NCBI GenBank assembly: GCA_016776905.1
Contig: JADHSM010000023.1
Span: 1 to 35,741, forward strand
Direction of reading: 5' to 3'
DNA from: Planctomycetota bacterium
Lineage (GTDB): Bacteria > Planctomycetota > UBA8108 > UBA1146
DNA: 35,741 nt
The number at the start of each line of letters is the position of its first letter. Position 1 is the first letter of the stretch. Shown in pieces: positions 16,364-24,693 of the stretch. Made by a program: the position numbers and the translations under genes. Under the pieces are notes generated by a model. That model saw only the letters and a list, made by a program, of their open reading frames with translations, was not told the origin of the DNA and searched no databases.

Positions 16364-17260
16364 CTAAAATGGGAGCATGTTGCGAATCACGTGCCCTGCG
16401 ATGCTCGGGTTTTCTCGCAAGCGACGAGACGAATAGGCGTACCATTCTTCACCAAAAGGAACATACACGCGGAGCGGATGCCCTGCATCGACCAATTGCT
16501 GGCGTAAGTCTTCCGTCACACCCAGCAACATTTGAAACTCGTACTTTTCCTTAGGAATCGATAACTCATCTATCAGCTTCAGGCTTTCCTTCACCAATCT
16601 CTGATCGTGCGTAGCAATGCCGACTTTCTGGATGCCGTTTTCAAACATTTGGCGAAGATTTCGAATGAAAGAATCCTGAACCTCTGTGAAATCCTTGAAG
16701 GCGATGTCTTCCGGTTCCACATAGATCCCTTTGCAAAGCCTAAGATAGGTTTCGCTCTCTCCCATCAGCTGGCGGACATCTTCTTCTGTCGAGCGTAAGT
16801 AAGCTTGAACCACAGTTCCCACTCGATCCGAATCTCTACGTAAGCGTCGATAAATGTCGAGCGTCTTGTGGGTCACCGAAGAGTCTTCCATGTCGATCCG
16901 AACAAAAGAATCGTGAATCTCTGCGCTGCGAATCAACTTCTGTAATATTTCCATACATAAAGTCTCATCGAATCTAAGGGCCAACATTGATAGTTTGACT
17001 GAAATATTTGCATCAAGAGATTGTGCATCAATTTCTGAGAGTGCTTCCTGATAGAGCGCTTCGCCCTTGAGGGCTTGTTCTCTGCTTACGGAATCTTCTC
17101 CTAGGACATCCAGGGTCGCGCTCATACCTTGATCGTTCAGTTGACGAACACAATTCAGAGCATCTGCTAAAGATGTTCCTGCGATGTAACGCTTGGAAAT
17201 CTTCCAAACGATAGACTTTGGAACAAGCGGCAGCAGTGATACGACGGCTCTATTGATCAC
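16364..17260 (-). CDS. Proline dehydrogenase (monofunctional, FAD-dependent)
   Basis: 298 residues from GTG 17260, with AGAAGGGAAG just upstream; the frame is open to 17350, but homology starts near V-I-N-R-A-V. PRODH family blocks in order: R-Y-I-A-G-T-S-L-A-D-A-L (about 24-35), A-T-L-D-V-L-G-E (48-55), V-Q-A-Y-L-R (151-156), K-G-I-Y-V-E-P (177-183), A-T-H-D (216-219), F-Q-M-L-L-G and V-Y-V-P-F-G-E-E-W-Y, ending in the substrate-binding S-S-R-R-L-R-E-N-P. It oxidises proline to pyrroline-5-carboxylate, passing electrons to quinone. No P5C dehydrogenase is adjacent. The NUDIX gene follows 11 nt downstream. Confidence 0.93.
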   Translation of the reverse strand: MINRAVVSLLPLVPKSIVWKISKRYIAGTSLADALNCVRQLNDQGMSATLDVLGEDSVSREQALKGEALYQEALSEIDAQSLDANISVKLSMLALRFDETLCMEILQKLIRSAEIHDSFVRIDMEDSSVTHKTLDIYRRLRRDSDRVGTVVQAYLRSTEEDVRQLMGESETYLRLCKGIYVEPEDIAFKDFTEVQDSFIRNLRQMFENGIQKVGIATHDQRLVKESLKLIDELSIPKEKYEFQMLLGVTEDLRQQLVDAGHPLRVYVPFGEEWYAYSSRRLRENPSIAGHVIRNMLPF

Positions 17261-17376
17261 ATCTTCCCTTCTAGAAAATCTGATGCATATGCAGCGATGG
17301 CTAACGTGATATATCATATCCTGAAACTGCAGTACCTTGCAGTCCCCCAAAGAGATTCGAGGGAGAATATCAGGTC

Positions 17377-17784
17377 ATGAATGAAGACTCCAAATCGAGG
17401 TCGGGGCCTCCGGAACCCATCCTAGCCATGATCTCTGGCTGGCTCACCCTTCGAGGCTTGGCTTGGCTGGCAACCAGTACAGGACTGCTAGATCTCAATT
17501 TCTTGCAATCGACTCCATTATTGGATGGGCTCATTGGAATGATGTGCCTGGCTCTCGCTCGGCAGGTTTGGGTAGGGACTCCCGGATCAACACCCCCTGT
17601 TTTTGTCCTTCTGCTCATGCACGCCACTCTTCAGATTTACAACTGGGGCTTCCTGCATCCGGAACTTTGGTCCAGTCTTGCGGTGCTGCAGAGAGGCCAA
17701 ATTATTCTCGAAACAGGTACTGCTAGCCTCTTCCTTGCTGCAATTCTGTTTCTACGACCCTTGCGCACACAAAATGCGATCTAA
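17377..17784 (+). CDS. Hypothetical multi-pass membrane protein
   Basis: 135 residues with a polar N-terminus of about 14 residues and four hydrophobic segments (for example I-S-G-W-L-T-L-R-G-L-A-W-L, L-I-G-M-M-C-L-A-L-A, P-P-V-F-V-L-L-L-M-H-A-T-L, T-A-S-L-F-L-A-A-I-L-F-L). No family recognised. It is divergent from proline dehydrogenase, whose GTG is 116 nt away, so a shared promoter region is likely. The start has AGG only 3 nt upstream, so initiation may be weak or at another site. Confidence 0.6.
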   Translation: MNEDSKSRSGPPEPILAMISGWLTLRGLAWLATSTGLLDLNFLQSTPLLDGLIGMMCLALARQVWVGTPGSTPPVFVLLLMHATLQIYNWGFLHPELWSSLAVLQRGQIILETGTASLFLAAILFLRPLRTQNAI

Positions 17785-17859
17785 GCACACACAGCTGGCA
17801 TGATTCGATGGATATAATGTAAGAAGGATATCTTTGCTGGCTTGACTACGGAGTCTCAA

Positions 17860-19020
17860 ATGTTTCAGAAAGCACACGCTTTGCCTCTTGTCGCAACCCT
17901 CCTTTTCTTAGGGGTGGGCATCAGTGAAAAAGCGTGGTCACAAGGCTTCGAATCGATCGATATTGGTCGCGGTCCTATCACCGTTGAGGTGTCTGATACA
18001 TATACTCCCACACAACCTTCGCCCCTTGTGATTCTGTTGCATGGCAGAGCATGGGATGGAGCGTCGATGGAGAATTATTTCTCTCTATCCAGTGAGGCCA
18101 ATCAGAGAGGCTACGTTTATTGCTACCCAGATGGGCTCGCTACCTTTACAGGTGTTCGTTATTGGAATGCGACCAATGCCTGTTGCTGTCAAGGGTTCCC
18201 ATTTACCACTTGTGAAGATGACGTGGCCTATCTCTCGCTCCTCATTTCTAGTCTTCAAAGCAACTACAATATCGACTCTTCTAGAGTTCATATTGTGGGC
18301 CATTCCAATGGTGGCTTCATGGCGCATCGCATGGCTTGTGAAAGACCAGATCTTCTCACTTCCATCGTCAGCGTTTCAGGCATGACTTGGAGTGACCCCG
18401 CCAACTGCACACCGAATGAGTCGGTGCCTGTTCTTCAGATTCATGGAACCATCGATCCTGTCATTTTTTATGGAGGTGGTATTCTGGGTGCAGGGATATA
18501 CCCATCGGCCCAAGAAACGTGCGAAACATGGGCGGACATCAATGGCTGCAACCCTTCTCCGCAAATCATGGCTCCCATCGATATCAGCGCCTCCATCTCT
18601 GGTGCAGAGACAGAGGTCCTCCGTTGGGATTCCGCATGCTCCAACAGCGCCTCGGTAGAGCTCTGGTCGATTTCACTCTCGGGCCATCTTCCTAATTTTA
18701 ATAGCAACTTCGCAACGGGCGTTTTTGACCACATGGAGAATAGCGCATTCACTCCTGAAAACTTCATTCGCGGAGATGCGAATGAAGACCTCTCCATCAA
18801 TCTGGCAGACGCTGTGCAAACTCTTCAGTATCTCTTCGGTGGCCAAGCGATTTCCTGCCTGGAATCTGCCAACGCGAATAGCGACGCGAGCCTCGATCTC
18901 TCCGATGCTGTCTACCTGTTGCTACACCTCTTCTCCTCAGGAGCCGCCCCCGGTGCCCCGCATCCCGCATGTGGCGCAGCGCCGGTATCTATCGGGTGTA
19001 TTTCAGGTTCGTGTCCTTAG
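17860..19020 (+). CDS. Secreted PHB-depolymerase/feruloyl-esterase-like hydrolase with a dockerin-like C-terminus
   Basis: About 386 residues from ATG 17860 (GGAG six to seven bases upstream; a TTG at 17842 is an alternative). The signal peptide ends near A-W-S-Q. The alpha/beta-hydrolase domain has the oxyanion block V-I-L-L-H-G (57-62) and nucleophile G-H-S-N-G-G (S149), with candidate acid D199 in H-G-T-I-D-P and base H276 in S-G-H-L-P. This is the pattern of the polyhydroxybutyrate depolymerase/LpqC esterase family. Residues about 303-363 hold two calcium-loop-like repeats (R-G-D-A-N-E-D-L-S-I-N-L-A-D-A-V and A-N-S-D-A-S-L-D-L-S-D-A-V), a surface-protein tail common in planctomycete-type genomes. 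The stop overlaps that of yraN on the opposite strand. Confidence 0.88.
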   Translation: MFQKAHALPLVATLLFLGVGISEKAWSQGFESIDIGRGPITVEVSDTYTPTQPSPLVILLHGRAWDGASMENYFSLSSEANQRGYVYCYPDGLATFTGVRYWNATNACCCQGFPFTTCEDDVAYLSLLISSLQSNYNIDSSRVHIVGHSNGGFMAHRMACERPDLLTSIVSVSGMTWSDPANCTPNESVPVLQIHGTIDPVIFYGGGILGAGIYPSAQETCETWADINGCNPSPQIMAPIDISASISGAETEVLRWDSACSNSASVELWSISLSGHLPNFNSNFATGVFDHMENSAFTPENFIRGDANEDLSINLADAVQTLQYLFGGQAISCLESANANSDASLDLSDAVYLLLHLFSSGAAPGAPHPACGAAPVSIGCISGSCP

Positions 19021-19454
19021 CGAACGCCCTCGTCACGCTCCTTGTCCCTATACGTCATCTCCGAAAACGATAATGCCCTGCGAGAAAACCTCGGAAACAT
19101 TCCTCCACCTCGTATCTCGACGAGGTCGATACGGATACCCGAATGCAGATCAGCCCTATTTTTTTGTGGGGAGTGTTTTTTGAGGCGTCGCTCGCGAAGT
19201 TGTATCCAGCATGCCGCCCGCTCTAATCGTCTTTGTTGATCGCCTCGCAGAGAAGGAAATTGATGGCTACTGCGATACTTGACCTCGACAACGACAAGGC
19301 CTCGACCATCGTTACAAAGAAGGTCGACTTCCCCGTATGGAGTTTTTAGATTCTTGGCCAAGATTTGCCAGCCTCGGCAACGGAGCCTGATCGCGACATA
19401 ACGCTCGGCCCATCTCCCGAATTGCCGGCTCCGAAGGGCGGACTTGCGTTTCAC
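19017..19454 (-). CDS. yraN: YraN/UPF0102 family nuclease-like protein
   Basis: 145 residues from GTG 19454 (GGAG upstream). The N-terminal helix has G-R-W-A-E-R-Y-V-A-I-R-L (13-24), followed by Y-G-E-V-D-L-L-C (40-47) and V-V-V-E-V-K-Y-R (54-61). This gives the D44...E57-x-K59 core of the restriction-endonuclease-like fold typical of YraN. The role in the cell is not established. In many bacteria it sits next to rplS; here the PDZ/toroid gene and repeats lie between. Its stop and the esterase stop share bases (TTAG at 19017-19020). Confidence 0.88.
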   Translation of the reverse strand: MKRKSALRSRQFGRWAERYVAIRLRCRGWQILAKNLKTPYGEVDLLCNDGRGLVVVEVKYRSSHQFPSLRGDQQRRLERAACWIQLRERRLKKHSPQKNRADLHSGIRIDLVEIRGGGMFPRFSRRALSFSEMTYRDKERDEGVR

Positions 19455-19524
19455 TTTTCATCTCCGATGCCATCTCGCGCGGGATCTTACGGGATGGGTT
19501 TTTTAGGTGACATTTTCAGGTGAA

Positions 19525-19572
19525 ATTTCACTGCTTATTTCACTGCTTATTTCACTGCATATTTCACTGCGT
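19525..19572. repeat. 12-nt tandem repeat, four copies
   Basis: Four units of ATTTCACTGCTT (the last two end in AT and GT) at 19525, 19537, 19549 and 19561. The block is in the 369-nt gene-free stretch between yraN and the PDZ/toroid gene. A short ORF across it has no protein-like composition. Confidence 0.93.
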
Positions 19573-19607
19573 ATTTTCCAACGGAACTTTCGAGCCGTTT
19601 TTTTGCA

Positions 19608-19738
19608 CAGCACTATTACTCAGCGCTATTTCACAGCACTATTTCACAGCACTACTGCACAGCACTTTTACTCAGCGCTTTTACGCAGCACTTTTACGCA
19701 GCACTTTTCGCAGCACTGAACTTTTCGCAGCACTGAAG
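19608..19738. repeat. 13-nt tandem repeat, seven copies plus degenerate units
   Basis: Units based on CAGCACTATTTCA with 13-nt period at 19608, 19621, 19634, 19647, 19660, 19673 and 19686, then 12-, 17- and 11-nt derivatives to 19738. It follows the 12-nt array after 35 nt. With it, the array fills most of the 369-nt stretch without a gene, and nothing else was recognised there. Confidence 0.93.
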
Positions 19739-19823
19739 TCCTGAAGTCTGTTTATTTTGCAAGAAACGAAACACGGCACATAGAGGACGAGCGCAAGAAT
19801 CGTCCGAGTATGGCCAAAAGAGA

Positions 19824-21284
19824 TCATTTCTTTTTAGGCTCGGAGATCCGCGTCAACGCGAGGCTTTTTGAAGGAAGAGTCAGAATGAGAGCCGCCGCGA
19901 CAGTGGCTGATAATCGAGGTGCAGCCGTATAATCCTGAGGATTATTATCCCGATTGGGTTGGTAATAAAAGTTACCCTCTGCGCATTGCGAAAGTGTGAA
20001 CCACCACTTGTTTTCATCGAACAATTTCCGCATCGATGAGGGATCTAGTGCGGCACCCAATGCCGTCCAGGCCATTCCTAATATTGGTGATCCATGAGTA
20101 TCTGAAAAAGTGTCGGGATGCTTTCCAATACACTTTGCTGATCTCAATGCGTACTCCTGATATCCCGGTCTTCCTGGTGCGAGAGCGTGCGCCAGAACTG
20201 CTGCACCCGTCCTGCCCATATCGGCATAACCGGCACCGCCTACTCCATCTTCATACCAAACATATCCGTTTTTGCCGGTTCCTTTTTTCAAAAACTCATG
20301 CGCTTTACTGAATGCTTCTTCGTTGATGTCCAATCCGCACTGGAGCATCAGCGCCCAAGCCATCTTCGCCTGACCTGTCAGAATGCAGATGGAACCGTAG
20401 CCATTACCTCCAGGTTTATTTGCAGGTCGATGACCAAATCCACCATCCGATATCTGGGCTTTGACAAGCCAGCGCTCAATCTCTTCGAGCTCGGGAAGAA
20501 TCCATTTTTCACCCGTCGCCAAATACACTTCTGCGAGCGCGATGCCGTAAAGGGTGTACTTCCAACAATCGAGTCCGTCATAACGAATCACATCTTCAGT
20601 ACTACGTGCCATCGAACGAGCTGACTTGAGAATGAGATCTTTATGCGCTTCAAGGTCATGTCCCAATAAGGCTAACAGAGCAAAGGCATTCAGGTGTGGC
20701 CGATCACTCCAAAGCCCAGAACGTTTTTGTTTCTTGAGGATATCGCTGATCGCCTCTTCCAAAATTAGTGTGCTGCGATCACAATTTTTGGGCCATGTTT
20801 TCGAATATTTGCCGTACTTCTTTCCCACTTCAAGTTTGACGATACGAGTTTTTCCATCTCTCTCGATGAGAACAGGGATAACACCCTTGCCCCCCATCGC
20901 CGCATCGAGACCCGCAGCGAAATCTTTCATCGGTCCGTCGTAGCCAAATTTCCCTACCCCGTAACCAAAGACATGAGGTGTTTTGAATTTCTGCTTTCCC
21001 ACTCCGAGGATCCGGTCGCCCACATTCACTAGGCCTGTAGCGGGAGAGCCCTTGAGCACGTGTGCTACTTCAAACTCAGTGGGACGCTCCTGGGGCAACT
21101 TGACTCTCAAACCCGTCAGGCCGAGATGAATAAACCATCCGCCCGTCTCGGCATCCGGTCCCACGCTCGTCTTTTGACCGTACTTAGGATTGTCCAACAT
21201 CGTGCTGGCGTCGTTTACCGGGATCAAAAAGATAAATGCTGCTGCTAATACTCCAAAGACAAAGACACTTTGATTCTTCAGCAA
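19824..21284 (-). CDS. Secreted PDZ plus alpha/alpha-toroid protein (DUF6288-like)
   Basis: 486 residues. The start TTG 21284 is supported by GAGGTG four bases upstream. A signal peptide (F-V-F-G-V-L-A-A-A-F-I-F-L-I-P) is followed by a PDZ-like domain at about 45-155 (G-L-T-G-L-R-V, K-G-S-P-A-T-G-L-V-N-V-G-D-R-I-L-G-V). From about 185 on, helical repeats of the prenyltransferase/terpenoid-cyclase toroid type contain D-G-G-F-G-H-R-P, Y-A-D-M-G-R-T-G-A-A and G-S-P-I-L-G-M-A-W. The domain order matches proteins annotated as DUF6288. Activity is unknown. It is separated from rplS by a strong terminator. Confidence 0.85.
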   Translation of the reverse strand: MLKNQSVFVFGVLAAAFIFLIPVNDASTMLDNPKYGQKTSVGPDAETGGWFIHLGLTGLRVKLPQERPTEFEVAHVLKGSPATGLVNVGDRILGVGKQKFKTPHVFGYGVGKFGYDGPMKDFAAGLDAAMGGKGVIPVLIERDGKTRIVKLEVGKKYGKYSKTWPKNCDRSTLILEEAISDILKKQKRSGLWSDRPHLNAFALLALLGHDLEAHKDLILKSARSMARSTEDVIRYDGLDCWKYTLYGIALAEVYLATGEKWILPELEEIERWLVKAQISDGGFGHRPANKPGGNGYGSICILTGQAKMAWALMLQCGLDINEEAFSKAHEFLKKGTGKNGYVWYEDGVGGAGYADMGRTGAAVLAHALAPGRPGYQEYALRSAKCIGKHPDTFSDTHGSPILGMAWTALGAALDPSSMRKLFDENKWWFTLSQCAEGNFYYQPNRDNNPQDYTAAPRLSATVAAALILTLPSKSLALTRISEPKKK

Positions 21285-21402
21285 TTTACACCTCTTTTTT
21301 TAAGCCCGTTGCTAGGAACTGCAATGCTGAATGATGAGAGTGACCAATGCAAGACTCACAAAGGTAGCCTTTGCCTGAGCAGGGGGCTGTTCTTTGATCA
21401 AC

Positions 21403-21450
21403 AAAAAAATAGCCGTCGCTCGATCCCATTAAGGGTGCGAACGACGGCTA
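21403..21450 (-). terminator. Rho-independent terminator of the rplS operon
   Basis: The arms 21438-21450 and 21410-21422 form a 13-bp stem with one G-U pair, with a nested CCC/GGG pair in the loop. On the minus strand a run of seven U follows (21409-21403). It starts 18 nt past the rplS stop. Confidence 0.9.
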
Positions 21451-21467
21451 ACATTAAATCGATATCA

Positions 21468-21827
21468 CTAGTCAGACTTACGGTTGATCACCTTCTCGCG
21501 AACACGTGTCGCTTTACCGACTCGGTCACGAAGATAGTAAAGCTTGGCGCGACGAACGCGGCCACGACGCTTGACGTCAACCTTCTCAATCCATGGGGAA
21601 TGGAAGGGGAAGGTTCTTTCGACACCCTCGCCGGCAACGATTCTACGCACAGTAAAGGCGGAGCGTTGTCCTGCTTTTTTACGAGCTATCACGGTGCCAT
21701 TAAAAATCTGAACGCGCTCCTTCTCGCCCTCGACGATGCGCACATACACATCAACGGTGTCGCCGATTTCGAAGTCGTGTTCTTTGCTTTCTTGTGCGGA
21801 CTCAAAGTCCTCGATCGCTCTCGCCAT
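21468..21827 (-). CDS. rplS: Ribosomal protein L19
   Basis: 119 residues from ATG 21827. Three ATG codons occur in a row (21833, 21830, 21827); the last is seven bases from GGGAG and gives the usual N-terminus and length. L19 blocks: [39 protein letters not shown] and [16 protein letters not shown]. It is a 50S subunit protein at the subunit interface. It is last in the rpsP-trmD-rplS operon, 35 nt after trmD and followed by a terminator. Confidence 0.97.
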   Translation of the reverse strand: MARAIEDFESAQESKEHDFEIGDTVDVYVRIVEGEKERVQIFNGTVIARKKAGQRSAFTVRRIVAGEGVERTFPFHSPWIEKVDVKRRGRVRRAKLYYLRDRVGKATRVREKVINRKSD

Positions 21828-21862
21828 CATCATTCTCCCGGAATCCTCGAAGGGACTCCTGT

Positions 21863-22579
21863 TCACTCGTCGCGATGTATTTCGCGGCCTGTTATTTCTC
21901 GATCGGAGGCCTGCCGCAAGGAATCCCTGCGACGCCATTCTTCAATTGCTCCGTGGTCTCCACTTCGAAGTACCTCGGGCACCCCTCTCCCCCGATACTC
22001 GGGAGGTCGGGTCCAACCTGCGTGATCCAGGCCATCGGCGCCGGGCCACTCATTAAAGGAATCTCGCAGTACAGATTCCCCGTCTCCGAGAACTCCCGGC
22101 ATCAGCCGGATCGCCCCCTCTAGTATCGCCATCGCCGGCACTTCGCCCCCCGAGAGAACATAGTCTCCCAGAGACACCCGTTGCCACGGGTAAGCCTCAA
22201 CGATGCGTTCGTCGTAACCTTCGTAGCGACCGCAGAGAATCACAAGACGCTGTGCGCCCGCAAATGTCTCAAGGTCACCTTGGCCGAGCTGTCGTCCCCG
22301 AGGGCACATCAACAACGGCACTGTTCCGTCCGGAGGTGCTTCTCCCGGCTTCAATCCCAACAAATCGAGGGCTCGAAAAACCGGTTCCGGCTTCAACAAC
22401 ATACCAGGACCTCCCCCATAGGGTCGGTCATCTACAGTCCGGTGACGATCCTCGCTGAAGGCGCGGAGGTCAGTGATACTGATCTCCACCTGACCCTGCT
22501 TGCGGGCCACTCGTACCATCCCGTGCTGAAGGAACTCATCAAAGAAGCGCGGAAAGATCGTCAATATGTCGATCTGCAC
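21863..22579 (-). CDS. trmD: tRNA (guanine-N1)-methyltransferase
   Basis: 238 residues from GTG 22579 (GGAGAAGCC upstream); the open frame extends further up but overlaps rpsP and lacks homology. TrmD blocks: [39 protein letters not shown] (knot SAM site), [10 protein letters not shown] and S-F-N-E. It methylates G37 of tRNAs to prevent +1 frameshifting. It lies 23 nt after rpsP and upstream of rplS, the usual order. Confidence 0.97.
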   Translation of the reverse strand: MQIDILTIFPRFFDEFLQHGMVRVARKQGQVEISITDLRAFSEDRHRTVDDRPYGGGPGMLLKPEPVFRALDLLGLKPGEAPPDGTVPLLMCPRGRQLGQGDLETFAGAQRLVILCGRYEGYDERIVEAYPWQRVSLGDYVLSGGEVPAMAILEGAIRLMPGVLGDGESVLRDSFNEWPGADGLDHAGWTRPPEYRGRGVPEVLRSGDHGAIEEWRRRDSLRQASDREITGREIHRDE

Positions 22580-22602
22580 CGGCTTCTCCGAAACTCCGTC
22601 GC

Positions 22603-22917
22603 TCAGGAACCGCCCTGTGCCTTCTTCTTGGCGCGCTGGACAGCTCTGCGACTCTTGCGATCCTTGTTCCACTTGATGTCGACCTTGCGCAGGAACGACG
22701 TCACTGTTTCGCTTGGGCGTGCACCCATATCGACCCAGTGTTGAACTCGCTCCACGTGAATCTTCACGCGCTTCTCGGCGTCATCGACCATAGGGTCGTA
22801 CCAGCCAAGGGTCTCTAGGGATCTTCCACCCCGGGCGTTTCGTTTCTCGATGGCCTCGATGCGATAGAAAGGTCTATGGACCCGACCACATCTCTTGAGG
22901 CGTAAGGCTACCGCCAT
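22603..22917 (-). CDS. rpsP: Ribosomal protein S16
   Basis: 104 residues. It starts M-A-V-A-L-R-L-K-R-C-G-R, then P-F-Y-R-I-E-A-I-E-K-R-N-A-R-G-G-R and L-G-W-Y-D-P, the S16 signature, ending with a Lys/Arg-rich tail. ATG 22917 has GAGGAG about ten bases upstream. It is a 30S subunit assembly protein and the first of rpsP-trmD-rplS; 235 nt separate it from ffh, which leaves room for its own promoter. Confidence 0.97.
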   Translation of the reverse strand: MAVALRLKRCGRVHRPFYRIEAIEKRNARGGRSLETLGWYDPMVDDAEKRVKIHVERVQHWVDMGARPSETVTSFLRKVDIKWNKDRKSRRAVQRAKKKAQGGS

Positions 22918-23152
22918 GCTCAGTCGCTCCTCGTATCTAATCGTTCATCTGTTTCGACATCGACACATTCATCGGTCGAATCAGCCGCCTGTTCTCCACT
23001 ACCGAAATAGGGACAACCCGGCTCGTCCCCAACTTGGGGGAACGAATGAAATTACAGGTAGGCCCCTAAAGCATCAACAGCGACCGACGAATTTGGGCCG
23101 CTATTCTCTAAAATTCGTACTTTCGGGACATTTTTGGCAGGTCTGCATGAAA

Positions 23153-24691
23153 TCAGCGTTTTCGGGACTTTTTGCGTCTCTGACGCTCCTGCTTGCGTTT
23201 CTTGCGTCTTTCGTCCTTGCTGGGGCCCGATTTCGCTTTTCCGGGGCCTCCTGGGCCGCCGGGCAAGTTTCCCAATCCAGGAAGGGCCGGCATCTCTCCC
23301 GGCACCATTCCCGGCATCCCTGGCAAGCCGCCTCCGGAGGGATCTTCCATCCCTTCGAGGCCTTTTTTCATGTCGCGCATCCCCTTCATCTTGCCAAAGA
23401 ATCCGGACTGCTTTTTGAACTGTTGCATCATTCCCTGCATCTGCTTGAACTGCTTCAACAGGTCATTGACCGATTCCAAAGTTCTTCCAGCACCCGCTGC
23501 AATTCTGCGACGACGGCTGGTGTTGATGATTTCAGGGCGCTCTCGCTCTTTGGCCGTCATCGACTGGATGATGCTTTCAACGATGACCAGTTCATCTCCC
23601 TTGATATCCATCTGATCCACTTGCCCACCGATTCCAGGAATGTGGGAGAGCAAATCTTTGAGATTGCCCATCTTTTTAATCTGACGCAGCTGGGAAAGAA
23701 AGTCTTCTAAAGTGAAACTGGCATCGAGCAGCTTCTCCTGCATCTCCGCCTGATCTTTTTCATCGATAACTTGCTGAGCCCTATCGACGAGTCCGACGAC
23801 ATCTCCCATGCCCAGAATTCTGGAGGCCATGCGATCTGGATGGAACTCATCGAGCCTGTCGAGCTTTTCTCCGACACCAATAAATTTCACAGGCTTTCCG
23901 GTGATCGCTTTCACCGAAAGTGCCGCTCCCCCTCGCGCATCTCCATCTAGCTTGGTCAATATGACCCCGCTTAATTCGAGAGCTTGAGAGAACGCTTCTG
24001 CTGAACGAACAGCATCTTGGCCCGTCATGGCATCGCACACAAAGAAGGTCTCGTCCGGCTGAGTCTTCTCTGCGATCAACTTCAATTCACCCATCAACTG
24101 CTCGTCGACGTGCAGTCGACCGGCGGTATCAAGAATGATCACATCACATTTTTGTTCGCGGGCAGCACCCAAGGCGGCTTCGCACACCTGAGGCGGCGTC
24201 AGTCCTTCTTGGTGGAAGACAGGCACGTCTAATTGGCGCCCTAGTACCTTGAGCTGCTCGATAGCCGCGGGTCTCTGTAAATCAGCGGCGACCATCATCG
24301 GCTTCTTTTTTTTGCGTTCTCGTAAGTACTTCGCGAGCTTTCCGCAGGTCGTCGTCTTTCCCGATCCCTGAAGACCGGACATCAGGATCACTGTCGCGCC
24401 TTTGCTTTTCCAAGCGATCTCATGATCGACAGGACCCATCAGTTCTGTCAGTTCATCTTGAACAATCTTGGTAAACATCTGTCCGGCATCGACACCTTCG
24501 ATGACTTCTGCACCTAAGGCCGCTTCACGAACTCTTTTCTCAAAATCTTTGACCACTGGTAGGGAAGCATCCGCTTCTAGCAAAGCCCTACGGATCTCGC
24601 GACTGGTTTCTTTAACCACCTCTTCGGTGATCTTTCGACCGCGTAATCCCGATACAATATCAGTGAGTCTTTTTGTCAGCCCGCCGAGCAT
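23153..24691 (-). CDS. ffh: Signal recognition particle GTPase Ffh
   Basis: 512 residues. N domain, then the G domain with G-L-Q-G-S-G-K-T-T-T (about 106-115), D-T-A-G-R-L and T-K-L-D-G-D-A-R-G-G, and the M domain with G-N-L-K-D-L-L-S-H-I-P-G and a Met-rich helix (K-Q-M-Q-G-M-M-Q-Q-F). It targets ribosomes with membrane or secreted nascent chains by binding 4.5S RNA. The tail after about 445 is a Gly/Pro/Met-rich linker ending in a very basic stretch, longer than in E. coli Ffh. It starts 2 nt after the murA stop, so it is coupled to murA. Confidence 0.97.
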   Translation of the reverse strand: MLGGLTKRLTDIVSGLRGRKITEEVVKETSREIRRALLEADASLPVVKDFEKRVREAALGAEVIEGVDAGQMFTKIVQDELTELMGPVDHEIAWKSKGATVILMSGLQGSGKTTTCGKLAKYLRERKKKKPMMVAADLQRPAAIEQLKVLGRQLDVPVFHQEGLTPPQVCEAALGAAREQKCDVIILDTAGRLHVDEQLMGELKLIAEKTQPDETFFVCDAMTGQDAVRSAEAFSQALELSGVILTKLDGDARGGAALSVKAITGKPVKFIGVGEKLDRLDEFHPDRMASRILGMGDVVGLVDRAQQVIDEKDQAEMQEKLLDASFTLEDFLSQLRQIKKMGNLKDLLSHIPGIGGQVDQMDIKGDELVIVESIIQSMTAKERERPEIINTSRRRRIAAGAGRTLESVNDLLKQFKQMQGMMQQFKKQSGFFGKMKGMRDMKKGLEGMEDPSGGGLPGMPGMVPGEMPALPGLGNLPGGPGGPGKAKSGPSKDERRKKRKQERQRRKKSRKR

Positions 24692-24693
24692 TA

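Noticed and set aside
19507..19744. Short ORFs of 70-74 residues through the 12/13-nt arrays
   Set aside because: Low-complexity repeat translation without SD or domain.
21270..22025. 251-residue plus-strand ORF
   Set aside because: Antisense to the rplS and trmD coding frames and the rplS terminator; no homology.
22895..23710. 271-residue plus-strand ORF
   Set aside because: Antisense to ffh; composition mirrors the ffh tail.
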